Shown one piece after another: positions 14,744 to 24,225 of a DNA stretch of 49,601 nucleotides. Positions within the stretch are counted from its first letter, which is position 1; each line of letters begins with the position of its first letter. Origin of the DNA: Bacteroidota bacterium (GTDB lineage Bacteria > Bacteroidota > Bacteroidia > Chitinophagales > Chitinophagaceae); the NCBI GenBank assembly GCA_023423835.1, contig JAFAEW010000121.1, positions 1-49,601 of the forward strand, written 5' to 3'. Under the pieces are notes generated by a model that saw only the letters and a list, made by a program, of their open reading frames with translations, had not been told where the DNA came from and made no database searches. The position numbers and the translations under genes are program-made.

Positions 14744-17155
14744 ATGCAAAACAGTAACAACGGTAAAATGGCGCCTGTTCCGGGTCCGTTTACCCACGAG
14801 AGTGAAGGGTTTGATTTTAAATTTTTGGTGGCGAAAGTGGCGGGTAACTGGAAATGGTTTGCGCTGTCGCTGTTTCTTTGTATCCTATTTGCGGTTATCT
14901 ATTTATTATATGCCATCCCAACCTTTACTATTTCTGCCAGAATCCTGGTAAATGGGGTTAATGCAAATAAGGTACAAAGTGGTGCAACCGAAACCGATCT
15001 GTTGCAAAAACTCGGGCCCTTTTCTCAAAATGCCGATGTTAATAACGAATTGTGGGAGCTGCATTCCCGCAGCTTAATGGAACAGGCGGTTCGTGACCTG
15101 CAGATGAATGTTTCCTATTGGGCACAAACCGAAACAAGATTTGCAGAGGTTTATAAAAAATCTCCTTTTTTCATCAACCTGCTCGATCTGAAAGGCGGTC
15201 TCGACAATCCGCTCGCCTGGGAAGTACGAATTGATGGCGATAAGGTTAAGTTCATGGACAATTACACCAACGATAAATTTACCTTAACCTGGGGAGATAC
15301 GGCAAAACTGAAGTTTTGCACTTTTGTGCTGCTGCAGAATCCGGAAAAAATCGTTAAGAATCCGAATTTCCCGATGGAATTGAAAATTGCTCCCTATGAT
15401 CCAACCTACTATGCGATTTCAGAAAGTTTGCTCACATATCTTTCGGGAACCAACTCAACTTCCATCGATGTAACGATGGATTATTCCGTTCCCCAGAAAG
15501 GTGAAGACTATCTGAATTATCTGATTAGTCTCTACACCAAAAGAAAGATCGATGCAAACAATAAGGTGGCAGACAGCACAATTGCTTTCATCGATGAAAG
15601 GATAAGCGGCGTTGCACACGAGTTGGGAAATGTGGAATCAGGGATCGCTGCCTATCAGAGAAACAATCAAATTACCGATATCGTAGAACAGGGAAAATTT
15701 TTGATCTCTCAAAACAGCGATGCGTCTAAAGAGCTTGCAGCCCAGGAAGCGCAGATTGAGTGGGTAAAATCTCTGGAAAATTACCTTCGTGACCAAAGCA
15801 ATAACCACGGTACAATGCCAACAGTGGCTCCGGTAACCGATCAGGCGTATATTAGCCAGGTTGAAAAATACAACGGCCTGCAACAGCAGCGAAATCAGTT
15901 GCTGGTAAATACTACCGAGAATAACCCCGCTGTCAAAACCATTGACGCGCAACTATCCTCGATACGCAGTAATCTCCTCAGCACACTCGGATCATACAGG
16001 GAAGGCCTGGAAGGCAAGAAAGCCAATCTCCAGGAAAGAAGCAGTAATGTTGCTTCCTCCATTCAAAAGATGCCGGGTCAGCAAAAACAGATCCTCGAAT
16101 CTTCGAGAAGACAGGATGTATTGCAACAATTATATGTCTATCTGCTGACGGTAAGAGAACAAACAGCGGTAACCAAATCAAACCAGATTGCGCCGGTAAG
16201 GGTTATTGATCCGGCCAAGGCAAGCGTTTATCCTTGGTGGCCAAATAAGATCATCGTTATCATTGCCGCAATCTTTCTCGGATTGCTGATACCGGGAGCA
16301 GTCATCCTTATTAATGAACTGAATAACAATAAGGTATTAACTCCCCACGACATTACAGCAGCTACTTCGGTACCGATCATTGCGGAGATCAGCCATTCAA
16401 AGTCAGGTCGACGGGTGGTAGTTACCAAAGAATCGCGTACAGCAGTAGCCGAACAATTCAGAACGCTTCGTACAGATCTGTTTTTCAAATTATCCGCCAC
16501 CGGGAAAAAGGTTATCATGTTAACCTCAACCGTTAGCGGAGAAGGAAAATCTTTTGTCACCCTTAATCTTGCTACCGCTATGGCGCTGGCCGGAAAAAAG
16601 GTGCTGTTGATAGATATGGAACTGAGAAAAGCGCAGTTGAGTAAAGACCTTGGTCTTACCGAATCCAAAGGGCTGGCTGACTATCTTGAGAAGGGCACAC
16701 CCCTTTCAGAAGTAATTCAGGCTTCCGGAATCAACGACAATCTCTGGTTCCTCGCCTCCGGCAATCTCGCATCTAATCCTTCAGAAACCTTACTCAACAG
16801 CAATATGAAGGACTTGTTTGATGACGTTCGTGAAAAATTTGATTTCATCGTTTTAGATACGCCGCCTGCTGCAATCGTTACAGATGCAATGGTGATAAAC
16901 CGCTTTTGCGATCTTACACTTTATGTTGTCAGACAAAGGGTAACCTTTAAAAAGCATGTGGATGTGATTGAAGAGATGAAGTACAATGAGAAATTAAAAA
17001 ATGTGTATGTCATTTTAAATGATGTAAATCAGGTTGCGGGATACAATAGCGGATATGGAATCGGATTCAGGTTTGATGAAGATTTCGGCTACTATCACAA
17101 GGAAATGCCAACTGAAAAGCGCCCGTTGTTAAAAAGGATTTTCCCCGAAGTTTAA
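14744..17155 (+). CDS. Wzc-like chain-length determinant and BY-kinase
   Basis: Inner-membrane co-polymerase that controls polysaccharide chain length and export by tyrosine phosphorylation. The 803-residue protein has an N-terminal Wzz domain between two membrane helices (about 40-60 and 499-520), a long periplasmic coiled-coil region, and a C-terminal cytoplasmic kinase. Walker A (STVSGEGKSFVTLN, about 595-607), Walker A' (LLIDMELRK, about 622) and Walker B (FIVLDTPP, about 701) are present. The Tyr cluster is Y767, Y771, Y783, Y784, the expected autophosphorylation site. I chose ATG 14744; the frame extends upstream to a TTG at 14729. The stop is one base before the next ATG, implying translational coupling to the sulfotransferase. 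Confidence 0.93.
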   Translation: MQNSNNGKMAPVPGPFTHESEGFDFKFLVAKVAGNWKWFALSLFLCILFAVIYLLYAIPTFTISARILVNGVNANKVQSGATETDLLQKLGPFSQNADVNNELWELHSRSLMEQAVRDLQMNVSYWAQTETRFAEVYKKSPFFINLLDLKGGLDNPLAWEVRIDGDKVKFMDNYTNDKFTLTWGDTAKLKFCTFVLLQNPEKIVKNPNFPMELKIAPYDPTYYAISESLLTYLSGTNSTSIDVTMDYSVPQKGEDYLNYLISLYTKRKIDANNKVADSTIAFIDERISGVAHELGNVESGIAAYQRNNQITDIVEQGKFLISQNSDASKELAAQEAQIEWVKSLENYLRDQSNNHGTMPTVAPVTDQAYISQVEKYNGLQQQRNQLLVNTTENNPAVKTIDAQLSSIRSNLLSTLGSYREGLEGKKANLQERSSNVASSIQKMPGQQKQILESSRRQDVLQQLYVYLLTVREQTAVTKSNQIAPVRVIDPAKASVYPWWPNKIIVIIAAIFLGLLIPGAVILINELNNNKVLTPHDITAATSVPIIAEISHSKSGRRVVVTKESRTAVAEQFRTLRTDLFFKLSATGKKVIMLTSTVSGEGKSFVTLNLATAMALAGKKVLLIDMELRKAQLSKDLGLTESKGLADYLEKGTPLSEVIQASGINDNLWFLASGNLASNPSETLLNSNMKDLFDDVREKFDFIVLDTPPAAIVTDAMVINRFCDLTLYVVRQRVTFKKHVDVIEEMKYNEKLKNVYVILNDVNQVAGYNSGYGIGFRFDEDFGYYHKEMPTEKRPLLKRIFPEV

Positions 17156-17156
17156 G

Positions 17157-18077
17157 ATGAAAAATTTATCGAAACCGCTGATAATTATTGGGTCGGGAAG
17201 GTCCGGTACCACCATCATTTCTGAAATAGTTTTTCGGCACGAATGGCTTGCCTGGCCTTCCAATTACCAGCAGAAGTTCCCGGCATTGCCACAGATTAAT
17301 CTTTGCCGTCGACTCTTTGAAAACGGGTTGTGGCATTTATACGGACAGAAGCGACAGTTGAATTCTGTTTCTGTCCTCAACAAGATACTTTTCAAACCGG
17401 GTGAGGCCTACGACTTTTGGGAGCACATAACGGGACCGGACATTGATTTTTCAAGAGGCTTTTTGTTGAACCGTGTTGCAGGTGAAAAGGAAAAAGAAAA
17501 GATTTTGAAAGCTTTTTCAGGCCTCGTAGCCTATCAGGGTAAAAAACGGCTTGCATTCAAGATTACCGGGCCGGCAAGAATCGGATATCTCCAGAGTATT
17601 TTTCCGGATGCCTGTTTTGTCAATATTGTTCGCGATCCAATGGAAACAATTCATTCCTGGCTGCATGTTGATTTTTGGCAGGAACAGGGAAAGAACCAGC
17701 TTTGGTGGACCGGCGCTTATTCTCCTGAGGAAGAAAAATGGGCCGCTGAAAACAGTTCGAATGCCGAGGCCCTTGCGGCGCTTCAATATAGAAAACTGAT
17801 GGAAACGACGTCATGGGAGATTGAAAAATATAAGGTCAATTGTCTGGAAGTACGCTATGAAGATTTTGTTGAAAATCCTGAAGCCGTAATCAATCAAATC
17901 ATTTCTTTTTCACAGCTACCGCCCTCTTCACGTGTTTCTGGATACCTGAGGAATTTGAAGATCTACAATCCCGGAAAGAACCGTGCAGGTGTGAAAAATC
18001 AAAAAAATGAAATGTTGCATCAGATTTTGGACGGCAGGTTTGAGTTTTCATCGGGGCTCTCGGTTGAAAAGCAGTGA
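17157..18077 (+). CDS. Sulfotransferase, copy 1 of a tandem-type subfamily
   Basis: A 306-residue cytoplasmic PAPS-dependent sulfotransferase. The 5'-phosphosulfate loop GSGRSGTT is at 12-19 and the 3'-phosphate site is Arg159 and Ser167 in RDPMETIHSW. Between and after these are motifs shared with the genes at 22266 and 23204: YDFWEHITGPDIDFSRGF, KITGPARIGYL and LWWTGAYSPEEE. The N-terminus of the mature fold has no signal peptide. Start overlaps the end of the kinase gene by translational coupling. It probably sulfates a sugar of the polysaccharide made by this locus, or its lipid-linked repeat before flipping; the acceptor is inferred from context only. Followed by a 155-bp gap with a short hairpin. 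Confidence 0.85.
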   Translation: MKNLSKPLIIIGSGRSGTTIISEIVFRHEWLAWPSNYQQKFPALPQINLCRRLFENGLWHLYGQKRQLNSVSVLNKILFKPGEAYDFWEHITGPDIDFSRGFLLNRVAGEKEKEKILKAFSGLVAYQGKKRLAFKITGPARIGYLQSIFPDACFVNIVRDPMETIHSWLHVDFWQEQGKNQLWWTGAYSPEEEKWAAENSSNAEALAALQYRKLMETTSWEIEKYKVNCLEVRYEDFVENPEAVINQIISFSQLPPSSRVSGYLRNLKIYNPGKNRAGVKNQKNEMLHQILDGRFEFSSGLSVEKQ

Positions 18078-18176
18078 TCAGCACTTTCAAAAATAGAATG
18101 GCTACAGTGGGCAATATGAATGGTTATCCTGATTATGCGGTCAGGGGAGCCGGTTTTTTTGATAACGTTTTATATA

Positions 18177-18200
18177 TTCGCTGTTAGTTTTATCAGCGAA
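18177..18200. repeat. Intercistronic hairpin
   Basis: TTCGCTG and CAGCGAA form 7-bp arms around a 10-nt loop. It lies between sulfotransferase 1 and the flippase, with no T-run, so it is more likely an mRNA processing or stability element than a terminator. The rest of this 155-bp gap shows no gene. Confidence 0.35.
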
Positions 18201-18232
18201 GGCCTTAGACAGCAGCAGCGAATTGAGTAAGT

Positions 18233-19783
18233 ATGGGGGTAAATAAACAAAAACTAGTAAAATCGGGGATCTGGCAATTTTCAAATACGATAGTTGTCAT
18301 TTTTTCGCAAATTGTTGCTAACGCAATCATTGCCCGCTATGTTACCAAAAAAGAATTTGGTATCATGGCCATCACCAATGCCTTTATCAATTTTGCCTCC
18401 TTCTTTTCTGAGGCCGGAATGGGCGATGCGCTGATGCAGCGCAGAGAGATTGAACAACAGCACAAAAATGCCGCCCTCTTTTTTAGCGTTGGTCTGTCCG
18501 CAGTTATTTATTTGATTTTATTTGTTATATCGCCCTATGTGGCGGACTTCTATGGTGATCCGATCCTGATTCCGGTGTTACGGGTGTTGGGATTGAGTTT
18601 TATCTTCCTTTCCTTAGGATCATCCTCCTTCAACCTGCTTCAGAAAAACTTTAAGTTTAAGCACGTTTTTTTTAGCGACAGCCTTAGTTTGTTCTGTTCC
18701 AATGTACTCGGCGTTATACTCGCAATGAAAGGATATGGCGTTTGGTCGCTCGTTTATTCCATCCTGTTTTACAACATTGGACGGCTGGTGATGGTTTGGA
18801 TATTGGAGCCGATTCCGATCTTGCTTGGTGCCCAATTAAGACATTGGAAAGATCTTTTTAATTACGGAATGGGACTGACGCTCATAAGGATTTACAATTT
18901 CATGAGCGGATTTGGCATCATGTTGCTGATTGGTAAACTCGTGCCCATTCAAACATTAGGAACTTTTGAAAGGTCGTACAGAATCAGCAATATTCCGGTT
19001 CGTTACCTGGGTGACATGATTCAAAAGGTAATGATGCCTTTTATGGTGAAGATCAACGATGAAAAGGAAAAGCTTTTCAATTTCTTCTACCGAGCACTCA
19101 CGTTTTCCAATGCTTTGCTGCTCCCGATAAGTGTATTCATGCTCGTGTTTTGTAAACCGATTGTTTTGATTTTGCTGGGAAGTAAATGGAAGGATGCGGT
19201 CTTGCCGATGCAGATCTTGTTTCTTTCGGTTCCCTTCAGGATAACGACCAAGGTTTCTGATGTCTTGATGCGCGCCACCAATCTGGTATTTAAAAATGCA
19301 AACCGAAAATTGCAATACGTTATTGTTTTGTTCGTCTCCGTGTTTTTTGCAAGTTATTGGGGTATTACCGGCATTGCCATAGCGGTTACCGGTTCTGCAA
19401 TTTTCAGCTATGCATCGATGTTGTTTACCATCAAAAGAAGGTTGTTTTCGGAAGGTTGGAAAAAGCTGATGTTCAGACCATTTGCAGATGGATTAACGTT
19501 AAGCGTATTTTTTGTAACGCCCTCTTACTTCCTCTATCTGCTATTAATGCGCATATTCGATCAAAATGAATTATTATCCTTCTCCATTCTTTGTGTTCTT
19601 TTGGGTGCCCTGATGGCATTCGCTTTCTTCAAACGTCCCAGGCTATTGGGTGAAGATTTTGTAATGCTTAAAAAGGAACTGACCAAAATGATGAAAAACA
19701 GGGGTAAAAAGGGCGGTGGAAAAGGGAAAAAAAGGAGATTTGCGGAACAGCAGGAAAATAACGTGGCGCAGATAAACGAATAG
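18233..19783 (+). CDS. Polysaccharide flippase (Wzx/WzxC-like)
   Basis: Moves lipid-linked oligosaccharide repeats across the inner membrane. The 516-residue product has about a dozen hydrophobic segments and begins SGIWQFSNTIVVIFSQIVANAIIARYVTKKEFGIMAI, the usual opening of MOP-superfamily polysaccharide exporters. The residues after the last membrane helix, from about 477, form an unusual basic tail rich in Lys, Gly and Arg (GKKGGGKGKKRR), which would face the cytoplasm and could touch acidic or anionic partners. The gene lies between sulfotransferases 1 and 2. The start is at ATG 18233; no upstream ATG fits the family. No obvious promoter precedes it, so it likely belongs to the OPX-led transcript. 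Confidence 0.9.
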   Translation: MGVNKQKLVKSGIWQFSNTIVVIFSQIVANAIIARYVTKKEFGIMAITNAFINFASFFSEAGMGDALMQRREIEQQHKNAALFFSVGLSAVIYLILFVISPYVADFYGDPILIPVLRVLGLSFIFLSLGSSSFNLLQKNFKFKHVFFSDSLSLFCSNVLGVILAMKGYGVWSLVYSILFYNIGRLVMVWILEPIPILLGAQLRHWKDLFNYGMGLTLIRIYNFMSGFGIMLLIGKLVPIQTLGTFERSYRISNIPVRYLGDMIQKVMMPFMVKINDEKEKLFNFFYRALTFSNALLLPISVFMLVFCKPIVLILLGSKWKDAVLPMQILFLSVPFRITTKVSDVLMRATNLVFKNANRKLQYVIVLFVSVFFASYWGITGIAIAVTGSAIFSYASMLFTIKRRLFSEGWKKLMFRPFADGLTLSVFFVTPSYFLYLLLMRIFDQNELLSFSILCVLLGALMAFAFFKRPRLLGEDFVMLKKELTKMMKNRGKKGGGKGKKRRFAEQQENNVAQINE

Positions 19784-19842
19784 GTTAAAAGTAAAAGAAA
19801 ATGGTAATTTTTAAGTTCATTTGTAAAATAAATAATTGAGAA

Positions 19843-20775
19843 ATGCTCCCCAATTTTATTATCCTCGGTCCTCCAAAATGTGCTTCCAGCTCACTTCACT
19901 ATTATTTGGGACAGCATCCTGAAATTTATACTTCAAAAGTGAAGGAAACAGAGTTTTTTAGCCGCCACTATGAAAAAGGCCTGAATTACTATGCGCACTA
20001 TTTTGAGGAGGGGAAGGGAAAAAAAATGATTGGAGAGGCAACCCCTACCTACAGCTTTCTGCCGTTTGTTGCGGACCGGATAAAGGAAAATCTGCCGGAT
20101 GTTAAATTGATCCTGTGTTTCAGAAATCCGCTTGACCGGACGTTTTCGAGCTGGTTGATGCAGAAAGGTATGGGAAAGGAAAAACTTTCTCTACGGGAGT
20201 CGATTGACATCAATCTGAAGCAAATGAATTACGTTTCGCTTGAAGGAGAAAAGGGAGTAGAAACCTGGGCAAATGCGCTCGGAAATTATAATGCAGATGA
20301 ATCAAGGCTACGCACCTATGTGCAGGGTGGAATGTTCAACAACATTTTAGATATCTATTACAAAAGGTTTGATCCCTCCCGTATAAAAGTTGTTTTTCTC
20401 GACGACCTCAAGAACGACTTTAATGGTACAATGCAATCAGTATTTAAATTCTTAGGGGTTGACGACAGTTTTATTGTTCCCAATAATGAAGTGGTAAATT
20501 TTCATTTCGACCGGAAAGCAAACAAAATAACAAACAAGTTGTTTGGAATACAAGGAACCAAGTTCCTGATCGGACTTACACCTGTAGGATTGAAAAAACG
20601 GTTGAAGAAAGCCTGGAAAACGAAAAATCCACCCAAACTGAATCAGGAGGATCGGCTTTATCTTTGGGAAATTTTCAAAGACGATATTGAAGCATTGGAA
20701 AAGAAAACCGGTCGCGATCTGTCTGACTGGAATCCATTATTCAAAAAACAACTGGTTGGAAACACTTCCACTTAA
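19843..20775 (+). CDS. Sulfotransferase (Sulfotransfer_1, NDST-like)
   Basis: A 310-residue PAPS-dependent sulfotransferase of a different subfamily from the three other copies in this locus. GPPKCASSS at 9-17 is the 5'-phosphosulfate loop; ETEFFS at about 35-40 and GEATPTYS are hallmarks of heparan-sulfate-type carbohydrate sulfotransferases; CFRNPLDRTFSSW carries the Arg and Ser of the 3'-phosphate site. The likely acceptor is a hydroxyl or amino group of a sugar in the polysaccharide made here; which one cannot be read. The gene is 59 bp after the flippase and 21 bp before the polymerase, so it sits inside the operon. No membrane anchor is seen, unlike the animal enzymes. Confidence 0.88.
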   Translation: MLPNFIILGPPKCASSSLHYYLGQHPEIYTSKVKETEFFSRHYEKGLNYYAHYFEEGKGKKMIGEATPTYSFLPFVADRIKENLPDVKLILCFRNPLDRTFSSWLMQKGMGKEKLSLRESIDINLKQMNYVSLEGEKGVETWANALGNYNADESRLRTYVQGGMFNNILDIYYKRFDPSRIKVVFLDDLKNDFNGTMQSVFKFLGVDDSFIVPNNEVVNFHFDRKANKITNKLFGIQGTKFLIGLTPVGLKKRLKKAWKTKNPPKLNQEDRLYLWEIFKDDIEALEKKTGRDLSDWNPLFKKQLVGNTST

Positions 20776-20796
20776 GTCGGATAAACTTATATAAAA

Positions 20797-22254
20797 ATGA
20801 ACCTGAAGTTAAGTGTAATCTGGTATTGGACGGCGAATGTCCTCATTCTGGCAATGGTCTGGATTTCAATGTATCTCAATAATAGCTGGCCATTGCTTGC
20901 GGTGGCGGTTCCGCTTATCCTGCTTGATCGTGCTTATGTAGTTCCGATATTAATCACCATTGCTGCCATTGAAGGCTCTTTTAAGGTCGAAGACGCCGCT
21001 TCGCAGGCTGAGTCAACGGCCATTCTTTTGGTGTTCCCCTTCTTTATTTACGATTATATTACCAACAACAAAGTAAAGATTCCGTTTAAGCTTTCTCTCT
21101 TATACATATTTTTTGGATTCTTTGTGATTCTGGGAATGTATATCTATAGTATGCATCCGCAGATTAAACAATACCTCGCCCCGCTGATGACGCAAATGCC
21201 GAAAGGGGTGGTGGGCCTCATCATCAAAATGGTTATGAAGTTTCTGAAAATAGTATTTTTCTTCATGTTTTTGAAGATTCTGATCAATAAGGACCGTGAG
21301 CTGATCAGCCGATCTCTGAACCTGCTGAAAGATCTAACGCCCTTTGTGATCGGCATGGTGTTGCTCAACATGACACTGTATGGGGTAGTGACCGAAAAAT
21401 TTCAAACGATGCACTTCGGCGATTCCCACCACGGCGACTTTTCCGCAAACATGAATGCACTTGGCGTTTTCCTTTATATTGGTCTCCTTGAAAAAAAGAC
21501 CTCGTTTTTCAAAAGGTTGATAAACCTGGGAGGATTGGCCTGCCTCCTTATCATCATTATGAACCTGGCATCGAGAAACGGATTGTTGTGCTTCTGTATA
21601 CTCGGAGTGCTGGCCGGTGGTTTGGGAATTTGGAATAAAAACTGGGGAACAAAGTTTTCGATTATTATTACTGCTCTTTTCGTAGTGGCAATCTGCGCCT
21701 ATATTTTCAAAGACTCCCCCACTGTTGAAAGATTTATTTATCAAACAACGGAAGAAGGAGGCGGTGACCGCTTGAGCTACTGGTCGGCCGGTCTGCAATC
21801 ACTGAAGGAAGATCCTTTATTCGGTCTGGGAGGCGATGAAACTTCGGCCCTGTATGCGGTTGGCCGGTATTCTCCCTGGGTAGAAGATCATGTAATGCAC
21901 AACACCTTTATTGAGTTTGCTGTTGAATATGGCATCCTTGGATTTATATTTTACTGCATCTTTCAATATGTTATTCTCTATCACGCTTACAAGAATTTCA
22001 TGTTTGCGGTCACCTATAATAAGATCTTGTTGGCTGCTCCAAGCATAAGTTATTTTCTTTCCATCTTTGCCGGATTATTTGTGAGCCGTGTGTGGGAGTC
22101 TACCCTGTGGTATAATATGACGCTGATCTTTGCAATTTATATTCTTTACCGGATGCCCATTGAAATAGCGATCAAAAAAAGAAAGAAATACGCGATCTAT
22201 GGAATGCCGGATCCGCTGCAAAATGCGATGCAGTTATTACCCACAAATGTTTAA
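20797..22254 (+). CDS. O-antigen ligase/polymerase (Wzy-like)
   Basis: Inner-membrane polymerase that joins oligosaccharide repeats into the long chain. The 485-residue protein has about eleven hydrophobic segments. The Wzy_C-like parts are visible: SRNGLLCFCILGVLAGG in a mid helix, a periplasmic loop with GDRLSYWSAGLQSLKEDPLFGLGG, and then HNTFIEFAVEYGILGF. Whether it is a polymerase or a ligase cannot be told from sequence; the presence of flippase, OPX and Wzc-like genes in the same locus favours Wzy polymerase. It is preceded and followed by sulfotransferases at 21 bp and 11 bp, so the genes are almost certainly on one mRNA. Confidence 0.85.
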   Translation: MNLKLSVIWYWTANVLILAMVWISMYLNNSWPLLAVAVPLILLDRAYVVPILITIAAIEGSFKVEDAASQAESTAILLVFPFFIYDYITNNKVKIPFKLSLLYIFFGFFVILGMYIYSMHPQIKQYLAPLMTQMPKGVVGLIIKMVMKFLKIVFFFMFLKILINKDRELISRSLNLLKDLTPFVIGMVLLNMTLYGVVTEKFQTMHFGDSHHGDFSANMNALGVFLYIGLLEKKTSFFKRLINLGGLACLLIIIMNLASRNGLLCFCILGVLAGGLGIWNKNWGTKFSIIITALFVVAICAYIFKDSPTVERFIYQTTEEGGGDRLSYWSAGLQSLKEDPLFGLGGDETSALYAVGRYSPWVEDHVMHNTFIEFAVEYGILGFIFYCIFQYVILYHAYKNFMFAVTYNKILLAAPSISYFLSIFAGLFVSRVWESTLWYNMTLIFAIYILYRMPIEIAIKKRKKYAIYGMPDPLQNAMQLLPTNV

Positions 22255-22265
22255 GGAAAACTTCA

Positions 22266-23207
22266 ATGGCAATGGATAAATTTTTGGAAAAAAACGGAGG
22301 TCTGCTTAACAAGCCTATCATTATTTTTGGAACCGGAAGGTCTGGCACCACCGTTATTTCTGATATCATTTTCCATCATCCTGACCTTGCATGGCATTCA
22401 AACTATCAGGAACTATTTCCTAATTCTACCAAAATAAATTACTTCCGCCGGCTGTTTGATAATTCTCTGTGGAAGTTGGTTGGAATGAATACGCAGAATA
22501 ATAAAACCCTGATTAACCAGCTTTTTTTTCGCCCGATTGAACGTTATGATTTTTGGGAGGCGCTAACGGGCAAGCGTATCGATTTTTCCAGAGGATTTTT
22601 ACTCGATCAAACGGCCACTGAGGAGGAGAAATACAAAATGCGAAGGCATTTTGCAGCCATGGTGAAATATCAAAACCGTAAAAGGCTCACCTTTAAAATT
22701 ACCGGTCCCGCAAGAATGGAATTCCTTCATTCAGTTTTTCCCGACGCGGTTTTCGTGCAAATCATCCGCGATCCGGTAGCGACTGTGCGCTCATGGCTCG
22801 AAGTGGGATGGAGCGATAAGATAACGGATCAATTATGGTGGACCGGCGCATATACCGAAGAAGAACTGGCAACGGCCAGGCGTCTTTCATCAGATCCTCC
22901 TTTATTTGCCGCTTTTCAGTATAAAAAACTGATGGAGGCTACACAATACGAAATGCAGAAGACAAAGGCAACGGTATTTAGCGTTCACTACGAAGACTTT
23001 GTAAAAGATCCGCAAACATTCGTCTCAAAACTTATAAAGTCGGTAGGATTGAGTCCGGCAAAGGAAGTGGATGAATTTATGCAGAAACTTTCGGTTCAAA
23101 ACCGTAATCAACGGCCTTCATCTTCCTCTAAAACAGTATTGGATGATCACACAAAAGAACGAATCAGAATGCTGGTAGGTTCCGCCACACTTAATCAAAA
23201 CGTATGA
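22266..23207 (+). CDS. Sulfotransferase, copy 2 of a tandem-type subfamily
   Basis: A 313-residue PAPS-dependent sulfotransferase, paralogous to those at 17157 and 23204. The phosphosulfate loop GTGRSGTT is at 22-29, and the 3'-phosphate site is in IIRDPVATVRSWL. Subfamily motifs are present as YDFWEALTGKRIDFSRGFLL, KITGPARMEFL and LWWTGAYTEEE. It lacks a signal peptide, so it acts in the cytoplasm. The stop TGA overlaps the ATG of the next copy (ATGA), so both are translated together. Two starts, ATG 22266 and 22272, are possible; both precede the conserved domain. The acceptor is probably a sugar of the locus polysaccharide, by context only. Confidence 0.85.
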   Translation: MAMDKFLEKNGGLLNKPIIIFGTGRSGTTVISDIIFHHPDLAWHSNYQELFPNSTKINYFRRLFDNSLWKLVGMNTQNNKTLINQLFFRPIERYDFWEALTGKRIDFSRGFLLDQTATEEEKYKMRRHFAAMVKYQNRKRLTFKITGPARMEFLHSVFPDAVFVQIIRDPVATVRSWLEVGWSDKITDQLWWTGAYTEEELATARRLSSDPPLFAAFQYKKLMEATQYEMQKTKATVFSVHYEDFVKDPQTFVSKLIKSVGLSPAKEVDEFMQKLSVQNRNQRPSSSSKTVLDDHTKERIRMLVGSATLNQNV

Positions 23208-24160
23208 GAATGGGGAATACAACCGTTAGATATGAAGAACTGCTCGAAAAGCCCATCATCATCTTTGGTAGCGGCCGGTCAGGAACAACGATAATTTCGG
23301 AGATCATCTTTCAGCATGAAGATCTAGCCTGGCACAGCAACTATCAGGAACTCTTTCCTTCTTCCACTTCCATAAATTATTTGAGAAGGTTGTTTGATAA
23401 CCGCCTTTTCCGTCTTGTCAGGTTTTGGAGTTTTGTGGGAGTAAGTAAGAATACGCGCCAAAAATGGTCGTCGTTTCTAAACCTGATTAAGTTTAACCCG
23501 ATTGAGCGCTACGATTTCTGGGAACATATTACGGGTCCGAGAATCGACTTTTCAAGAGGTTTTTTGCTGAATGAAACCGCAACGCCGGAAGAAAGGCTCA
23601 GAATCAGAAAGCATCTTGCAAAACAGGTGAAATACCAGGGCAGAAAGCGGCTGATCATGAAATTTACCGGTCCTGCCCGTCTGGAATATTTGTCCAGCAT
23701 TTTTCCGGATGCCGTGTTTGTAAGCATTACCCGTGAACCGGTAGCTACCATTCGTTCGTGGTTGCAGGTGGGGTTTTGGCAAACCAAAGGAATTAACCGT
23801 TTGTGGTGGGTTGGCGCCTATTCTCCCGAAGAAGAAGCGGAAGCAGAAAAGCTGAAAGACGATCCTGCCTTAATTACTGCCTTTCAGTATAAAAAGCTGA
23901 TGGAAACCACAGAAATGGAAAGGTTGAAACTCGGTGTGCCGCTACTCGAAACGAGGTATGAAGATTTCGTCAAAAACCCGGATGCTTTTATAAAAAACAT
24001 TTTGCGGTTCGTCAAACTTCCTGATTCAAGATACGTAGAACGCTACCTGCACGAGATGGTAGTAAGTAACCGCAATAAGGTTCCGTCAAAAAAAATGAAT
24101 TTTTCCGATGAAACCACCAGACGAATCCTCGAAATAACAGGGCAGACGTCCAATACATAA
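23204..24160 (+). CDS. Sulfotransferase, copy 3 of a tandem-type subfamily
   Basis: A 318-residue sulfotransferase sharing the architecture of its neighbour: GSGRSGTT at 22-29, YDFWEHITGPRIDFSRGFLL in the middle, FTGPARLEYLSSIFPDAVF, TREPVATIRSWL as 3'-phosphate site with Glu in place of the usual Asp, and LWWVGAYSPEEE. An insertion of about 14 residues, with FWSFVGVSKNTRQKWSS, follows the first helix compared with copy 2. Direct tandem duplication with copy 2 is likely from the ATGA overlap. The different insert may change acceptor choice. It is followed by a 65-bp gap to the glycosyltransferase. Confidence 0.85.
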   Translation: MRMGNTTVRYEELLEKPIIIFGSGRSGTTIISEIIFQHEDLAWHSNYQELFPSSTSINYLRRLFDNRLFRLVRFWSFVGVSKNTRQKWSSFLNLIKFNPIERYDFWEHITGPRIDFSRGFLLNETATPEERLRIRKHLAKQVKYQGRKRLIMKFTGPARLEYLSSIFPDAVFVSITREPVATIRSWLQVGFWQTKGINRLWWVGAYSPEEEAEAEKLKDDPALITAFQYKKLMETTEMERLKLGVPLLETRYEDFVKNPDAFIKNILRFVKLPDSRYVERYLHEMVVSNRNKVPSKKMNFSDETTRRILEITGQTSNT

Positions 24161-24225
24161 GTTTATTGCCGTTATTTTGCTCCTTTACAAAAAATGTTAT
24201 TTATTAGCTTTCAACAAAAATACAG

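Noticed and set aside
18098..18187. 29-codon open frame between sulfotransferase 1 and the flippase
   Set aside because: It is too short, has no recognisable features and ends inside a hairpin.
24172..24179. Definite promoter before the glycosyltransferase
   Set aside because: TTATTTTG misses one consensus base and there is no -33 element, so it is only mentioned in the gene entry.
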